Source: Lewinellaceae bacterium (GTDB taxonomy: Bacteria > Bacteroidota > Bacteroidia > Chitinophagales > Saprospiraceae). From it: a DNA stretch of 64,000 nt. The translations under genes were made by a program, and so were the position numbers. The notes below the pieces were generated by a model that worked only from the letters and a program-made list of their open reading frames with translations, had not been told where the DNA came from and searched no databases. The DNA lies in contig JACJXZ010000012.1 of the NCBI GenBank assembly GCA_020636375.1, forward strand, positions 62,001 to 126,000, read 5' to 3'. Numbering within the stretch: position 1 is the first letter of the stretch; each line of letters begins with the position of its first letter. This document shows, piece after piece, positions 43,801 to 52,261 of this stretch.

Positions 43801-44967
43801 TACCCCAAGGCCATGGGCATCCTGCAAACCGCCGCCGGCCTTTTCGAGTCGATCGACGACAAGGTGGGCATCGCCAGGACGTACGGAAGCCTCGGCAAGC
43901 TCTACTTCCGGCAAGGCCAGTACGACGAGGCCAAGAAATTTTTCGAACGAAGCCTGGACATCGGCCATGCCCACATCGAGCCGACTGCCAACGCCCAGGT
44001 GGCCGCCGACCTGGGGCTCACTTTCATGAACCAGGGCAAATACGAGGAAGGGATCTACTGCCAGCAGGAACAACTCGATATCTGCGAGCAGCACAACGAC
44101 AAGCAGGGCATGGCTACCCTGTATACCAACATGGGTATCGTCTATTTCGAAAAGGGCGACTACGACGACGCCCTGGAGGCCTACCAGAAAGGCCTCGCCC
44201 TTTCCGAGGAACTGGGCAATAAAATGCTTACGTCCATCGCCATCGGCTGTATCGGCAGCGTTTATCAACGCAAAGGAGACTACAAGAGCGCTATGGAAAA
44301 TTTCCAGCTGGACCTCGAGCTCTGCGAGGAGCTCGGCGACAAGCAGGGCGTGGCCATCGCCCTGGGCCTCATCGGCGAGTTGCTGAGCGAGCAGGGGGAT
44401 TTTCACGGTGCTATCGAGTATCTCCAGAAAAACCTGATGCTATGCGAGGAACTTGGCTACCAGAAAGGCATTGCCAAGGCGGTGAACACCCTCGGCGACG
44501 TCTTTTATTATACCAGACAATACAGCCGCTCCCTGCACTTCTACGACCGCGCTATCGAGGTGACCCGCAAGATCAATAACCGCCTGGTGCTCGGCATCAG
44601 CCTGGTGGAAAAAGGCGTGGTTCTCATGGAATTGAATCAAATGGAGGAGCTGGAAGCGATCACGCAGGAAGCGCTGCGGATCGCCCAGAAACTCGGCAAC
44701 CCCGACCTGATCTTCAACGCCCGTATACTGGCGGCTAAATACGAAAATAAAAAGGGCAATACCGAACAGGCCATACAACAACTCCATGCCCTCCGCGCCG
44801 GCGGCCTCCCGCCGGACAAGCAGGCAGAGGTCAACTTCGAGCTGTTCCTTTTACTGCCGGAAGATTCCCGTTATCGCGCCCGCGCCCTGGAGCTTTACGA
44901 GCAGTTGTATCAGGAAACGCCCCGGTATAGTTATAAAATCCGCATAAAGCAATTGAAGGAGACTTAA
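40867..44967 (+). CDS. double adenylate/guanylate cyclase-domain, AAA ATPase, TPR protein
   Basis: About 1366 residues counted from TTG 40867; a GTG at 40945 is an alternative and no upstream ATG exists, so the start is uncertain. Two class III cyclase homology domains: the first near 45-215 with LFVDLSGFTPLTEA and YFAGDAFTAIF, the second near 250-430 with SVFISFDG and GGERCQYAAVGNRVNLAARL. A P-loop ATPase of the AAA_16 type follows (FGEAGIGKSRLVHELK near 468-483), then about ten TPRs from 840 to the end (for example AMGILQTAAGLFESIDDKVG). This domain order is common in large signal-transduction proteins. It is cytoplasmic, with no membrane segment. Whether the cyclase halves are active is unclear: the first domain departs from the standard substrate-specifying residues. 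Confidence 0.9.
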   Translation: MPEHREGEGEIEGGNIKSISEETIVFVKNLIPHFIQEQYLNGNTQGQLEAYTLFVDLSGFTPLTEALMQKGNRGAEELSNVLNEIFEPLVHMVYAKGGFIPYFAGDAFTAIFPVAERRIGAQDIIQGAMQARSLYGQRQFRFRSFTIGIKFGLSYGTVEWGIVGRASKAYYFRGAPIDGCAACQVKARDKDIVIDDALRQHLPKGQFALMALENGFYKIKEGVSSGEGNVIPVDLPPIERGVAMQFLPDAVARYNQEGEFRTVISVFISFDGVETHALLDAFASIVLEQINNFSGYFKEIDYGDKGGVMVAFFGAPVSFENNSDRALEFITSIREELRDLQSRSSLRYRVGLTIGTAYTGIVGGGERCQYAAVGNRVNLAARLMTYAAWDEVLVDEEIQKNHHFHFLNRGDIEYKGIKGLVPTFRLVGRNYEAHASYAGDMVGREAELQQLIDFSRPLFEGRSAGVAYIFGEAGIGKSRLVHELKNVLYGQHLVSWHTCQADQILKKPFNPFLYFLKNYFEQYPESTSVANVRNFEGRFNQLLEELSEAERPEAQPIRRELVRTRTVLAALIGLNFQNSIWDQLDAKGRYQNTLSAIINLLVAESLVHPVVIELEDGHWLDDNSRELLNELARHISRFPIMLIITSRYKDDGAKPEILSDGLIQGQQQPVLEIDLNTLQPEAVRAFAELRLGGAVHGEFFDLLLRTSNSNPFYLEQILEYFSESGQLEEEDSQWTIRDKNVKLSSSINAILTARIDRLSTLVKETVKAAAVIGREFDVPILSEVMKTQEEFIRRNGNATALLKEQIKRAERGQIWHAMNELRYIFRHSLLREAVYSMQLRARVQQLHRNIAEAIERLYADNLDERYVDLAFHYEEAGVFDKTCEYLRKAADHARSNYQNQQALDYYERLLKKLSRQKDVADQIQTHLKKGKVLELIGQWDDCEQAYTRALKLAKQSRDVLLLGQANNSLGSLLMLKGDYPKAMGILQTAAGLFESIDDKVGIARTYGSLGKLYFRQGQYDEAKKFFERSLDIGHAHIEPTANAQVAADLGLTFMNQGKYEEGIYCQQEQLDICEQHNDKQGMATLYTNMGIVYFEKGDYDDALEAYQKGLALSEELGNKMLTSIAIGCIGSVYQRKGDYKSAMENFQLDLELCEELGDKQGVAIALGLIGELLSEQGDFHGAIEYLQKNLMLCEELGYQKGIAKAVNTLGDVFYYTRQYSRSLHFYDRAIEVTRKINNRLVLGISLVEKGVVLMELNQMEELEAITQEALRIAQKLGNPDLIFNARILAAKYENKKGNTEQAIQQLHALRAGGLPPDKQAEVNFELFLLLPEDSRYRARALELYEQLYQETPRYSYKIRIKQLKET

Positions 44968-45168
44968 TCAGAAAGAATAAACTTCCGGGAAAGCAGTTGG
45001 CCCTCCGTTTGCCACTGAGCCGTCAGCAGGCCGGTGCTGGGGTTGGGGTAGAGCAACAGCTCGCTGCCTGGGCTGGCTGTAGCGGCAATAGGCTTTGCTC
45101 GGCTGTTCCTCCTCTTCTATGTGCTCATATAGGCGGCTGCCTGAAAACTAAATTTTTGTTTGAATTTT

Positions 45169-45200
45169 TTTGTTTCAATTGCTGCTTTTTTGTAAATTCG
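45169..45200 (+). promoter_or_regulatory. promoter-like boxes abutting the Rpn start
   Basis: TTTG at 45169-45172, a 20-base spacer, and TAAATTCG at 45193-45200, one mismatch from TAnnTTTG. The ATG is at 45205, so transcription would start at or near the first codon, giving a leaderless or near-leaderless message. Confidence 0.4.
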
Positions 45201-45204
45201 CAGC

Positions 45205-46215
45205 ATGGAAAACTTCCCCCAATCTCACGACCGGTTTTTCAAACACCTGCTCTCTGACCTGAACCGGGCCCGGGAGTACCTGCGCGCCTATCTGCCCGAA
45301 GAACTTTTAGCCGAGCTCGACCTGGGCACGCTGAAACTGGAAAACGGCTCCTTCATCGACGACGCGCTGAGGGAGTCCTATTCCGACCTGGTTTTCTCCG
45401 TTGCAACCCGCAGCGGAAAGCGCGTCAACCCGTGTTTCCTGGTAGAGCACAAAAGCCACCGGGACGAAACCGCCGTTTTCCAGGCCCTGTACTACACGAG
45501 CAGCGCCATGCTCCGGCGGGCCAGGAACGGGGAGGAGCAATGGTTGGTCATCCCCATCCTGTTCTACCACGGCGAGGAAACCTGGGAGTACCGGCCGCTG
45601 AGCAGCTTCTTCGAAGGGCTGGAAGAGCCGTTCCGGCGTTACTTGCCTGACTTTGACTACCTGTACCACAACTTCAACGCCCTGCCGGACGCGGAGGTCG
45701 CGAAACTGCCCAACCGCCTGCTGGCGTCGGCCCTGCTCGTCATGAAACACTACTACGATTCCGGCTACCTGGAGGAAAACGCCTCCTTGCTCCTGCTTGG
45801 CGCACACGACGAGCGAGGCAACTTTTACCTGCCCTTGTTCGTTTATTTTTTTAGTAAAATAGAGGCCGGAGAAGAACGGGTGAAAGAAATCCTGGACAGC
45901 CTGCCCCCTCCGGTAAAATCTTCCGTTATGAGCATTTTTGATATTTACGAAGCTAAAGGCCTGGAAAAAGGCTTAGAGCAAGGCCTGGAAAAAGGCCTGG
46001 AGCAAGGCCTGGAAAAAGGCCTGGAGCAAGGCCTGGAAAAAGGCCTGGAGCAAGGTCTGGAAAAAGGCAAAACGGAAACAAAACGCCATGCCTGCGCCAA
46101 CATGATCCGGCTCGGCTTTGACGTCGAGGCGGTTTGCAAAGTGCTGGAGGTAACGCCTGAATTTGTGGAAGAGGTGCGGCGGGCGGTTGAAGAAGAAGGA
46201 ACAGCAGGGGAGTAG
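45205..46215 (+). CDS. Rpn/YhgA-type PD-(D/E)XK nuclease-transposase family protein
   Basis: 336 residues. The N-terminal ~230 residues match the recombination-promoting nuclease (Rpn) family: HDRFFKHLLSD start, the nuclease core with Asp61 (YSDLVFSV), Glu81 and Lys83 in LVEHKSHRDE, then YYTSSAMLRRARNGEEQ and PIILFYHG-like segments. Before the C-terminal helix-rich tail lies a tandem GLEKGLEQ repeat (about residues 252-289), which probably forms an extended charged helix. Family members promote recA-independent recombination and may serve as defence or mobile-element-associated nucleases. There is no neighbouring transposon end. Confidence 0.85.
   Translation: MENFPQSHDRFFKHLLSDLNRAREYLRAYLPEELLAELDLGTLKLENGSFIDDALRESYSDLVFSVATRSGKRVNPCFLVEHKSHRDETAVFQALYYTSSAMLRRARNGEEQWLVIPILFYHGEETWEYRPLSSFFEGLEEPFRRYLPDFDYLYHNFNALPDAEVAKLPNRLLASALLVMKHYYDSGYLEENASLLLLGAHDERGNFYLPLFVYFFSKIEAGEERVKEILDSLPPPVKSSVMSIFDIYEAKGLEKGLEQGLEKGLEQGLEKGLEQGLEKGLEQGLEKGKTETKRHACANMIRLGFDVEAVCKVLEVTPEFVEEVRRAVEEEGTAGE
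45958..46068 (+). repeat. 24-bp tandem repeat encoding GLEKGLEQ
   Basis: Four full units (45958-45981, 45982-46005, 46006-46029, 46030-46053) and a 15-base partial unit inside the Rpn-like gene. Units 2 to 4 are almost identical, implying recent expansion; the unit length is a multiple of three so copy changes stay in frame. Confidence 0.9.
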
Positions 46216-46499
46216 CTCGCCTTTAACCAACTGTTACCTGCTTCGTCGCCAAGGGCTGTCAAAGCAAGGCTGCCCTGAGCATTGAAGCGTCCATTGCCTT
46301 CCTGCCTGCGGCTGCGCCCTCCCTCCAGGTCAAACGCAGCGGCAGAAGGGTACAAGCTATTTTAAAATACGTGCCTCTGCCTACTCGCAGCTCACTGGCA
46401 GGCAGGTCTGCGTCAGGCATCACAACGTATAGTTTCCGCCTTCCGCCCCGTCTTCGCTATCGCTCTTCCGGGCAAGCTTCCGACTTCCCCCTTACCCTT

Positions 46500-47711
46500 T
46501 CAATCCGCCGGCTTCTTCGGCACCGGCGCGCTGGCGTGGAAATCGCGATGGATGCGTTCGGCGTACTGGTCCAGCAGTTCGAGGACGCGCTCGCGCTTTT
46601 CGGAGCGGAGGATCAGGCCGATATGGTAATCCTTATTGAGGCGCCAGGCGATCTCCGGGTCGTTGAAGCCGGAATTGTCCGGATGCTGGAAACGGGAAAG
46701 GGATACGATGATGCCGGCATACAGCTTTTCCGGGGTTGGCGCCTGGTAAGCCTCGCCCCGGGCGATGGCGTTTTCCAGCCGCGCCCATTCTCCCCAGAGG
46801 TTGACCCCGGAGGAGAACTCCACCATCTCGGCCAGGTGGGCGCCGCCCACGCGGGAAGAGGTCTCCAGGAAATAGAATTTGCCGTTGTCTTTGGACTGGA
46901 TGAATTCGGTATGCGAGGCGCTGAACTGCATACCGAAGGCCTTCATCACCTGGGCGTTCAGCTGTTGCAGGGCCTGGTCTTCGGCGCTGCCGAACCCGAT
47001 GGTATGGGAGCGGAAAATGCCGCCGCCGTGGGCGACCTCAAAAGGCGTGTTGAGATAGCGGGACACCCGGCAGAATTGCGTTTTGCCGCCGGCGGTGATG
47101 GCGTCGACGTGGTAGACGTCGCCCGGCTTGAACTGCTCCACCAGGAAGTGGTGGCGGTTGTCGCCCAGGCTGTGGATAACCTGCCACAGCTCTTCCTGGC
47201 TGTGTACCTTGCGGATGCCGGTGGCGGAGGCCTCGGAACGGGGCTTCACCACCCAGGGGGGAGAAGCCTTCGCAGCAAAGTAATTGATATCGGCATCGTG
47301 GAACAGCGGGCAGAAGGGCGGCACGTCGATCCCCGCTTCGGCGGCCCGGAAACGCATAGCCAGCTTGTCCCGAAAATAGCGGGCGGTGGTTTGCCCCATG
47401 CCGGGAATGCGGAACTCCTCGCGCAGGAACGCCGCCTTTTCGACGTCAAAGTCGTCGAGGGCGACGATGCGGTCTACCTTTTTGCTGCGCATCAGCCAGG
47501 CCAGCCCCCGGCCAATGCTGCTGAGGTTTTCCGGCGTGTTTTCTTCGGAATCGATGTAGAAAAACTCGTCGACCGACTCCCGCGGCCAGGGCTGATGCTC
47601 CAGCGACTTTCGCGTGAGCAGATACACGGTGTTGCCGGCCGCCTTGCAGGCGCGCAGGAAGTCCTGCCCCTTAAAATAGCAGGAAATACAGAGAAAGGTG
47701 ATTGGACGCAT
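46500..47711 (-). CDS. ATP-grasp ligase family protein
   Basis: 403 residues. N-terminal Rossmann-like half (ITFLCISCYFKGQDFLRAC, then IVALDDFDVEKAAFLRE), an ATP-grasp core from about 110: PWVVKPRSEASATGI, HHFLVEQFKPGDVYHVDA, and the metal-binding FYFLETSSRVGGAHLAEMVEF. This resembles carbamoyl-phosphate-synthase-like and peptide/amino-acid ligases of the ATP-grasp superfamily; the substrate cannot be told from sequence. The minus-strand assignment is supported by these motifs; the long plus-strand frame opposite is a shadow. No signal peptide; isolated from neighbours. Confidence 0.85.
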   Translation of the reverse strand: MRPITFLCISCYFKGQDFLRACKAAGNTVYLLTRKSLEHQPWPRESVDEFFYIDSEENTPENLSSIGRGLAWLMRSKKVDRIVALDDFDVEKAAFLREEFRIPGMGQTTARYFRDKLAMRFRAAEAGIDVPPFCPLFHDADINYFAAKASPPWVVKPRSEASATGIRKVHSQEELWQVIHSLGDNRHHFLVEQFKPGDVYHVDAITAGGKTQFCRVSRYLNTPFEVAHGGGIFRSHTIGFGSAEDQALQQLNAQVMKAFGMQFSASHTEFIQSKDNGKFYFLETSSRVGGAHLAEMVEFSSGVNLWGEWARLENAIARGEAYQAPTPEKLYAGIIVSLSRFQHPDNSGFNDPEIAWRLNKDYHIGLILRSEKRERVLELLDQYAERIHRDFHASAPVPKKPAD

Positions 47712-47764
47712 AGGAGGTATTCAGGTATATGTTAAAATTGAAACCGCTGGGAAGGGCGGTATTG

Positions 47765-47870
47765 GCTGTTCGCTGTTCGCTGTTCGCTGTTCGCCACCTC
47801 ACTCCCTCACTCCTTCATTCATTCATTCATTCCCTCATTCCTTCATTCCCTCATTCCCTCCCTCCCTCCA
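47765..47870. repeat. microsatellite block at the pepA 3' end
   Basis: Four GCTGTTC heptamers (47765-47792) followed by a run of CATTC/CCTC-type units up to about 47870. The run overlaps the final codons and the TGA stop of the aminopeptidase (47851-47853), so its length could alter the C-terminus. Confidence 0.8.
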
Positions 47871-49350
47871 GGTGGCTCAGGTAATCCACCAGAAGCCGCA
47901 CGCCAAATGCTGTGGCGCTTTTCTGGGAGGAAAACTCCGAATCGTTGAATGCCACGCCGGCGATATCGAGATGCGCCCATGCCGGATGGTCCTCGATAAA
48001 AGCCTCCAGGAATTTGGCGGCGCCGATAGCCCCGGCCATGGGTTTGCCGCTGAAGTTGCGCAGGTCGGCCACATCCGATTTGATGTCGTCTTTGTAGGCG
48101 TCCCATAACGGGAGGCGCCAGTTTCGTTCGCCGGTGCGTTCGCCTGCCTGATAAATCCGTGCGGCCAGCTCGTCGTTGTTGGAGAACAAGCCGGCGGCGT
48201 GGTAGCCGAAGGTGCGCACCGTGCTGCCGGTCAGCGTGGCCAGGTCGATCATCGTGTCCGGCCTGTAATTCCGGGCCATGTAGCACAGCCCGTCGGCCAG
48301 GATCAGGCGCCCTTCGGCATCCGTATCAATCACCTCGATGGCTTTGCCGCTGTAGGAGTCGATCACGTCGCTCGGTTTGATGGCCTTGGCGTCCACGCTG
48401 TTGTCGGTGGACGGGACGATCCCGATCAGGTGGACCGGCAACTGCAGCTTGGCGGCCACCTCCATAGCCCCGAAGACGGCAGCGGCGCCGCCCATGTCGC
48501 TTTTCATGTAGTGCATATTGGCGGAGGGCTTGATCGACAGGCCTCCGGTATCGAAGGTTACGCCTTTGCCGACCAGGCCGATTTTCTTCAGGCCGGCCGG
48601 CGGGATGGTTTCCGGCCGGTACTCCATAATGATGAAAGCGGGCGGGTATTCGCTTCCCCGGTTGACGGCCAGCAGGGCGTGCAGGCCTTCGGCCAGGATT
48701 TGCTCTTTGCCGAGCGAACGAACCTGATAGCCGTATTTTTTTCCGGACTCCAGCGCCCACTGCGCCAGGTCGGAAGGGTTTTTCTTGTTGCTGGGCGCGT
48801 TGACCAGGTCGAAGATGCTCATCTGGGTTTCGGCAATGGCCAGGCCGCGCCTTGCTGCCTGTTCACAGCTTGCGGCCAGGCTCTGCTCCGCAAGTATCTC
48901 CAGGGTAGCATCGGGAGCGCTCAGCGGATGGCCGTTGCCATCGGGCATTTTCTTGAAGCGGCCGATCCGGTAGGCGCCCAGGGCCAGGCCGTTGACGGCG
49001 GCCTCCACCCAGGTGGCGGCGGCGCCGGAAAGGTTCTGGTGCAGCAAGCTGATGCCGGTTTCCGCACCGAGCTTCTGCCGGTATTTGCCGGAAAAGGAGC
49101 GAAAGGCTTTTAACACATCCTGAAAAGCCGGTTTGGCGCCCATACCCAGCAGAAAAAAACGGGTAGAAGCTGTATACAGAAGTTGCACTTCCCCGTGTTC
49201 GGCCCTGAAGTCAGCTGTTATCAGCGCCGCGTCCATGCCGGCAGCGGACGCCACCGCCTGGATAGCAGCGGGCAACCCTTCGCCGGAAGCCACCGGCACG
49301 ATAACCACCGGCGGCAGGTTTTTCGGGGTATTGGTAATTTTCAGGATCAT
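47851..49350 (-). CDS. pepA: leucyl aminopeptidase (M17)
   Basis: 499 residues. Cytoplasmic exopeptidase removing N-terminal amino acids, using two metal ions. The catalytic region carries VGKGVTFDTGGLSIKPS, MKSDMGGAA, the signature DTDAEGRLILADGL (canonical NTDAEGRL with Asn to Asp at the first position) and the C-terminal HLDIAGVAFN. N-terminal macro-like domain about 1-160. The last codons (LEGGRE) are encoded by a microsatellite. The esterase gene overlaps it by ATGA (49347-49350), so the two form an operon in the order esterase then pepA. Confidence 0.95.
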   Translation of the reverse strand: MILKITNTPKNLPPVVIVPVASGEGLPAAIQAVASAAGMDAALITADFRAEHGEVQLLYTASTRFFLLGMGAKPAFQDVLKAFRSFSGKYRQKLGAETGISLLHQNLSGAAATWVEAAVNGLALGAYRIGRFKKMPDGNGHPLSAPDATLEILAEQSLAASCEQAARRGLAIAETQMSIFDLVNAPSNKKNPSDLAQWALESGKKYGYQVRSLGKEQILAEGLHALLAVNRGSEYPPAFIIMEYRPETIPPAGLKKIGLVGKGVTFDTGGLSIKPSANMHYMKSDMGGAAAVFGAMEVAAKLQLPVHLIGIVPSTDNSVDAKAIKPSDVIDSYSGKAIEVIDTDAEGRLILADGLCYMARNYRPDTMIDLATLTGSTVRTFGYHAAGLFSNNDELAARIYQAGERTGERNWRLPLWDAYKDDIKSDVADLRNFSGKPMAGAIGAAKFLEAFIEDHPAWAHLDIAGVAFNDSEFSSQKSATAFGVRLLVDYLSHLEGGRE

Positions 49351-50483
49351 TTTTTGGTTTCATTTTTTTTGAAAAACAACCACTCTGCTGCCCGGGGAAA
49401 CTCTTCGCCCCAGCGGGCCTCGTTGTGCTGCCCTCCGGGATCGACCGAAAGCCTGAATTTGACGGACGCCTTGCCGGCTTCCTGGAAGGCCTCCTGGAAG
49501 CGCCGGATATTCGGCACCATATTGGCGCTTTCTTCTTCCCCTCCGTAGAGGTAAATATCTGTATCCTGCGGGTCGTGAAAATTCAGGAAATGGAAGTGAA
49601 TATTGGGCATCACCCATAAAGAAGGAGAAAAGACCATCAGCTTGCCGTAGACCTCCGGATACATCAGCCCGGCGTAAATGCTGATCAGCCCGCCCATGGA
49701 ACTGCCGCCGATGCCGGTGTGTTCCCGTTCCGGCAGGGTGCGGAAGTGTTTGTCGACATAGGATTTCAGGGTGTCTGCCAGGAAGCGTACGTATTTTTTG
49801 CCGTCGCCGGAACCTAGTTTGGTGCGGGAGGAAGGCGTAAACTCGGCGATCCGCTCCTTCTCGCCGTGGTCGATGGAGATGATGATGATGTCGCCGATCC
49901 CCCGCTCGGCCATCACCGCCAGCTTCTTGTCTACCGCCCAGTTGCCGAAGGGGGCATAATCGTCGAAGAGGTTCTGCCCGTCCTGCAAATAGAGTACCGG
50001 GTAGCGCTTATCGCTTTCCCGGTAGTCATAGGGCAGCAGGGCGGCGATGCGGCGGGTCTTGATCAGCTGCGGAATTTCAAATTGCTCGGAAATGACCTGT
50101 ATCTCCGGTAAAAAGGCGGGGTCGTAAGCCCGCCCGCCTTTCCTCCAGCGCGGCACGTGGTCGAGGGCTTCTTTTACCTTGTGGGGTTCCAGCAACCGGT
50201 TCGGCACTGTATTGCCGTATTCGTCGAGTTCAACCGAGTCCCAGCCGCCACGGTGGTATTTGTATTCCATTTGCCCGGGCAGCAGGCTTTTGTCTTTAAA
50301 GGTGAAACTGAACAGGCCCGGCCCTTCCTCTTTCATACGGTACGCTTCGTCGCCGGCCTTCCAGCCATTGAAGTTGCCGGCAAGGTATACGGGTTCCCCG
50401 CTGTCTTTCGTAGTGGACAGGCGTAGGGATAAGCTCTGGCTGCCTTTAGTGGTATGTTGAGGTGACGGTATCTCGCCAGTCAT
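49347..50483 (-). CDS. CBM48-like domain plus alpha/beta-hydrolase esterase
   Basis: 378 residues. N-terminal ~100 residues resemble a glycogen-binding/isoamylase N domain (LAGNFNGWKAGD, FTFKDKSLLPGQMEYKYHRG). The rest is an enterochelin-esterase/esterase-D type hydrolase: PVLYLQDGQNLFDD, and nucleophile motif GGSSMGGLISIY. No signal peptide is visible, so cytoplasmic location is likely. It ends with the ATGA overlap to pepA. Substrate unknown. Confidence 0.9.
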   Translation of the reverse strand: MTGEIPSPQHTTKGSQSLSLRLSTTKDSGEPVYLAGNFNGWKAGDEAYRMKEEGPGLFSFTFKDKSLLPGQMEYKYHRGGWDSVELDEYGNTVPNRLLEPHKVKEALDHVPRWRKGGRAYDPAFLPEIQVISEQFEIPQLIKTRRIAALLPYDYRESDKRYPVLYLQDGQNLFDDYAPFGNWAVDKKLAVMAERGIGDIIIISIDHGEKERIAEFTPSSRTKLGSGDGKKYVRFLADTLKSYVDKHFRTLPEREHTGIGGSSMGGLISIYAGLMYPEVYGKLMVFSPSLWVMPNIHFHFLNFHDPQDTDIYLYGGEEESANMVPNIRRFQEAFQEAGKASVKFRLSVDPGGQHNEARWGEEFPRAAEWLFFKKNETKK

Positions 50484-50954
50484 AATACTTGTTCCTGTTG
50501 TGGGATCGTCCGTCCCGGCTTTTCAGCTGGTGCCGGATGTGGATGGCCCGCGCCCGGATACCGGCGACAAACGGCAATCCATTTTCCGGCCCGCAGAGAC
50601 GGGCGCCGGCCGCTCTTCCCAAAGCCCACAAAATTAAGAAATAATGCGCAGCAAAGTTTATTGGCGGCGCCACTAATTGCACGGCATGGGAAAAACATAG
50701 TAATTTTAGCCTTTGCCCGGAATCGGGAGCGATCCCGGCTTCAATCCGGTTTCTGATGGTAGAAGTACGGATATTGATGCGGGATGTTCCGTCCCGGGGC
50801 GCCATTTCCTGGCCTGATCTTCCGGATTGGAGGTTGTACTGCCGCACATGGCGCTTTTTCTTGCCACAAGGACAGCCGGGGGCACAAAATGGATTTTCCT
50901 GCCTGGAATGGCGAACGGCGGCAGGATGATCGCGGCACGAGAAAAAAAACAACC
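50484..50954. other. 471-bp intergenic region, esterase / ROK kinase
   Basis: Divergent spacer between the esterase (minus) and the ROK kinase (plus). A minus-strand frame running 50446-50952 lacks codon logic and homology. An imperfect TA-GCC-TTTG box near 50707 is one base too wide for the -7 consensus. I saw no RNA gene. Confidence 0.5.
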
Positions 50955-51863
50955 ATGCACCTACTTTGGGGTATCGACCTGGGGGGAACCAAGATCGAAG
51001 GCGTCGTTCTGGAAAATACGCCTGCTCTGAACGTCCTGGCGCGGCTGCGCATTCCTACAGAGGCGGAGAATGGGTACAGGCATATCGTTCAGCAGGTGGC
51101 CCGCGTGGTTGGCCTCCTGCGGGCGGAGGTGGGCAGGCACCCCGAAAAACTGGGCGTTGGCGGCCCCGGTGCCCTGGATCCGGATACCCAAACCATGAAG
51201 AACTGCAATACTACGGCCCTCAACGGGCAGCCTCTGCACCGGGATCTGGAAGAAGCCCTGGGCGTTCCCGTCGTGCTGGCCAACGACGCCAACTGCTTCG
51301 CCGTTGCCGAAACGCGGCTGGGCGCCGTGAGGGAGCAGGCACCGGGTGCCCGGACGGTGTTTGGCGTGATCATGGGCACCGGGGTGGGGGGCGGTATCGT
51401 CATCGGCGGCAAATTGCTGGAAGGCCGGCACGGCATCGCCGGGGAATGGGGCCACAACTTCCTGGACGCCTCGGGCGGGCCCTGCTACTGCGGCCGGGGG
51501 GGCTGCGTGGAGACGGTCATCTCCGGCCCGGCCCTGGAGCTGTATTACGCCCGCCTGGCCGGCCGCCACCGCCCGCTGCCGGAAATCGTCGCCCGCCATG
51601 AGCAGGCTGCCGACCCGGCCGCCACCGCTACGGTGGAACGCCTCCTTTACTTTTTCGGCAAAGGCATGGCCGGCGTCATCAACATCCTGGACCCCGACGT
51701 GGCCGTCCTGGGCGGCGGCCTGGGCAATATCGATCTGCTCTACACTGAGGGCGTGGAAGCCGTAAAGCCTTTTGTCTTTAACAACAGCCTCCATACCAAA
51801 TTCCTGAAGCCGAAACTGGGCGACAGCGCGGGGGTGTTCGGGGCGGCGCTGCTGGCGGGATGA
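50955..51863 (+). CDS. ROK-family sugar kinase
   Basis: 302 residues from ATG 50955, which opens MHLLWGIDLGGTKIEG; the longer frame to 50784 adds 57 low-quality residues. ROK hallmarks: DLGGTK nucleotide loop, GVGGPGALDPD, catalytic-region NDANCFAVAE, GTGVGGGIVI, and the zinc/substrate motif with GHNFLD and CYCGRGGCVE. Phosphorylates a hexose such as glucose or fructose; the exact sugar is not predictable. It is followed by the MITE-like element, whose left direct repeat begins three bases after the stop. Confidence 0.93.
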   Translation: MHLLWGIDLGGTKIEGVVLENTPALNVLARLRIPTEAENGYRHIVQQVARVVGLLRAEVGRHPEKLGVGGPGALDPDTQTMKNCNTTALNGQPLHRDLEEALGVPVVLANDANCFAVAETRLGAVREQAPGARTVFGVIMGTGVGGGIVIGGKLLEGRHGIAGEWGHNFLDASGGPCYCGRGGCVETVISGPALELYYARLAGRHRPLPEIVARHEQAADPAATATVERLLYFFGKGMAGVINILDPDVAVLGGGLGNIDLLYTEGVEAVKPFVFNNSLHTKFLKPKLGDSAGVFGAALLAG

Positions 51864-51865
51864 GG

Positions 51866-52261
51866 GGGGGGAGTGCCCATGCGCATCAGGTTGATGTGTT
51901 AAAATCCGCGAGGTGGCCAGCCTTTGGAGACGCTCTGGCAGCGGCTGCCCTGTGGGTAGGGCCCGCCGGGTGAACTCACCCCCATCTGAAGGGAAGCCAG
52001 GCGCCCCCTCTCTTGAGCTGCCGGCGAGCAAAAGGGAAGAGAGGGGGCAGGGCGACATGCCCTGGAAGCCTGCATTAGCCAGCTGCGGGGCCGGCATTAC
52101 CCCCTCTCTTCCCCCTGTCCCCGAGGTGATAAAGAGAGGGGGTGGCCGATCTCGGATCGGCCGGGGGTGAGTTCTTTGCCGGCTGCCGGGTTCCCCCGGC
52201 GAGGAAGCCTGTAAAGACCCCATTTTAACATATTAGCCTGATGCGCATGGGGGGAGTGCCC
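51866..52261. mobile_element. MITE-like non-autonomous element with TIRs and flanking direct repeats
   Basis: Two 30-base arms, 51876-51905 and 52222-52251, are inverted copies with three mismatches. A perfect 13-base direct repeat GGGGGGAGTGCCC (51866-51878 and 52249-52261) brackets the element just as a target-site duplication would. The 370-bp interior has a longer inverted pair (51972-51983 with 52163-52174) and two perfect 12-bp hairpins (52003-52014 with 52037-52048; 52099-52110 with 52132-52143), both built from a CCCCCTCTCTT motif. No open frame is convincing. Possibly transcribed as a structured RNA. Confidence 0.65.

Noticed and set aside
40924..44406. 1160-codon minus-strand frame opposite the cyclase gene
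   Set aside because: Antisense shadow in GC-rich DNA; the plus strand has all the domain motifs.
46371..47735. 454-codon plus-strand frame opposite the ATP-grasp gene
   Set aside because: The minus strand carries ATP-grasp motifs; this frame has none.
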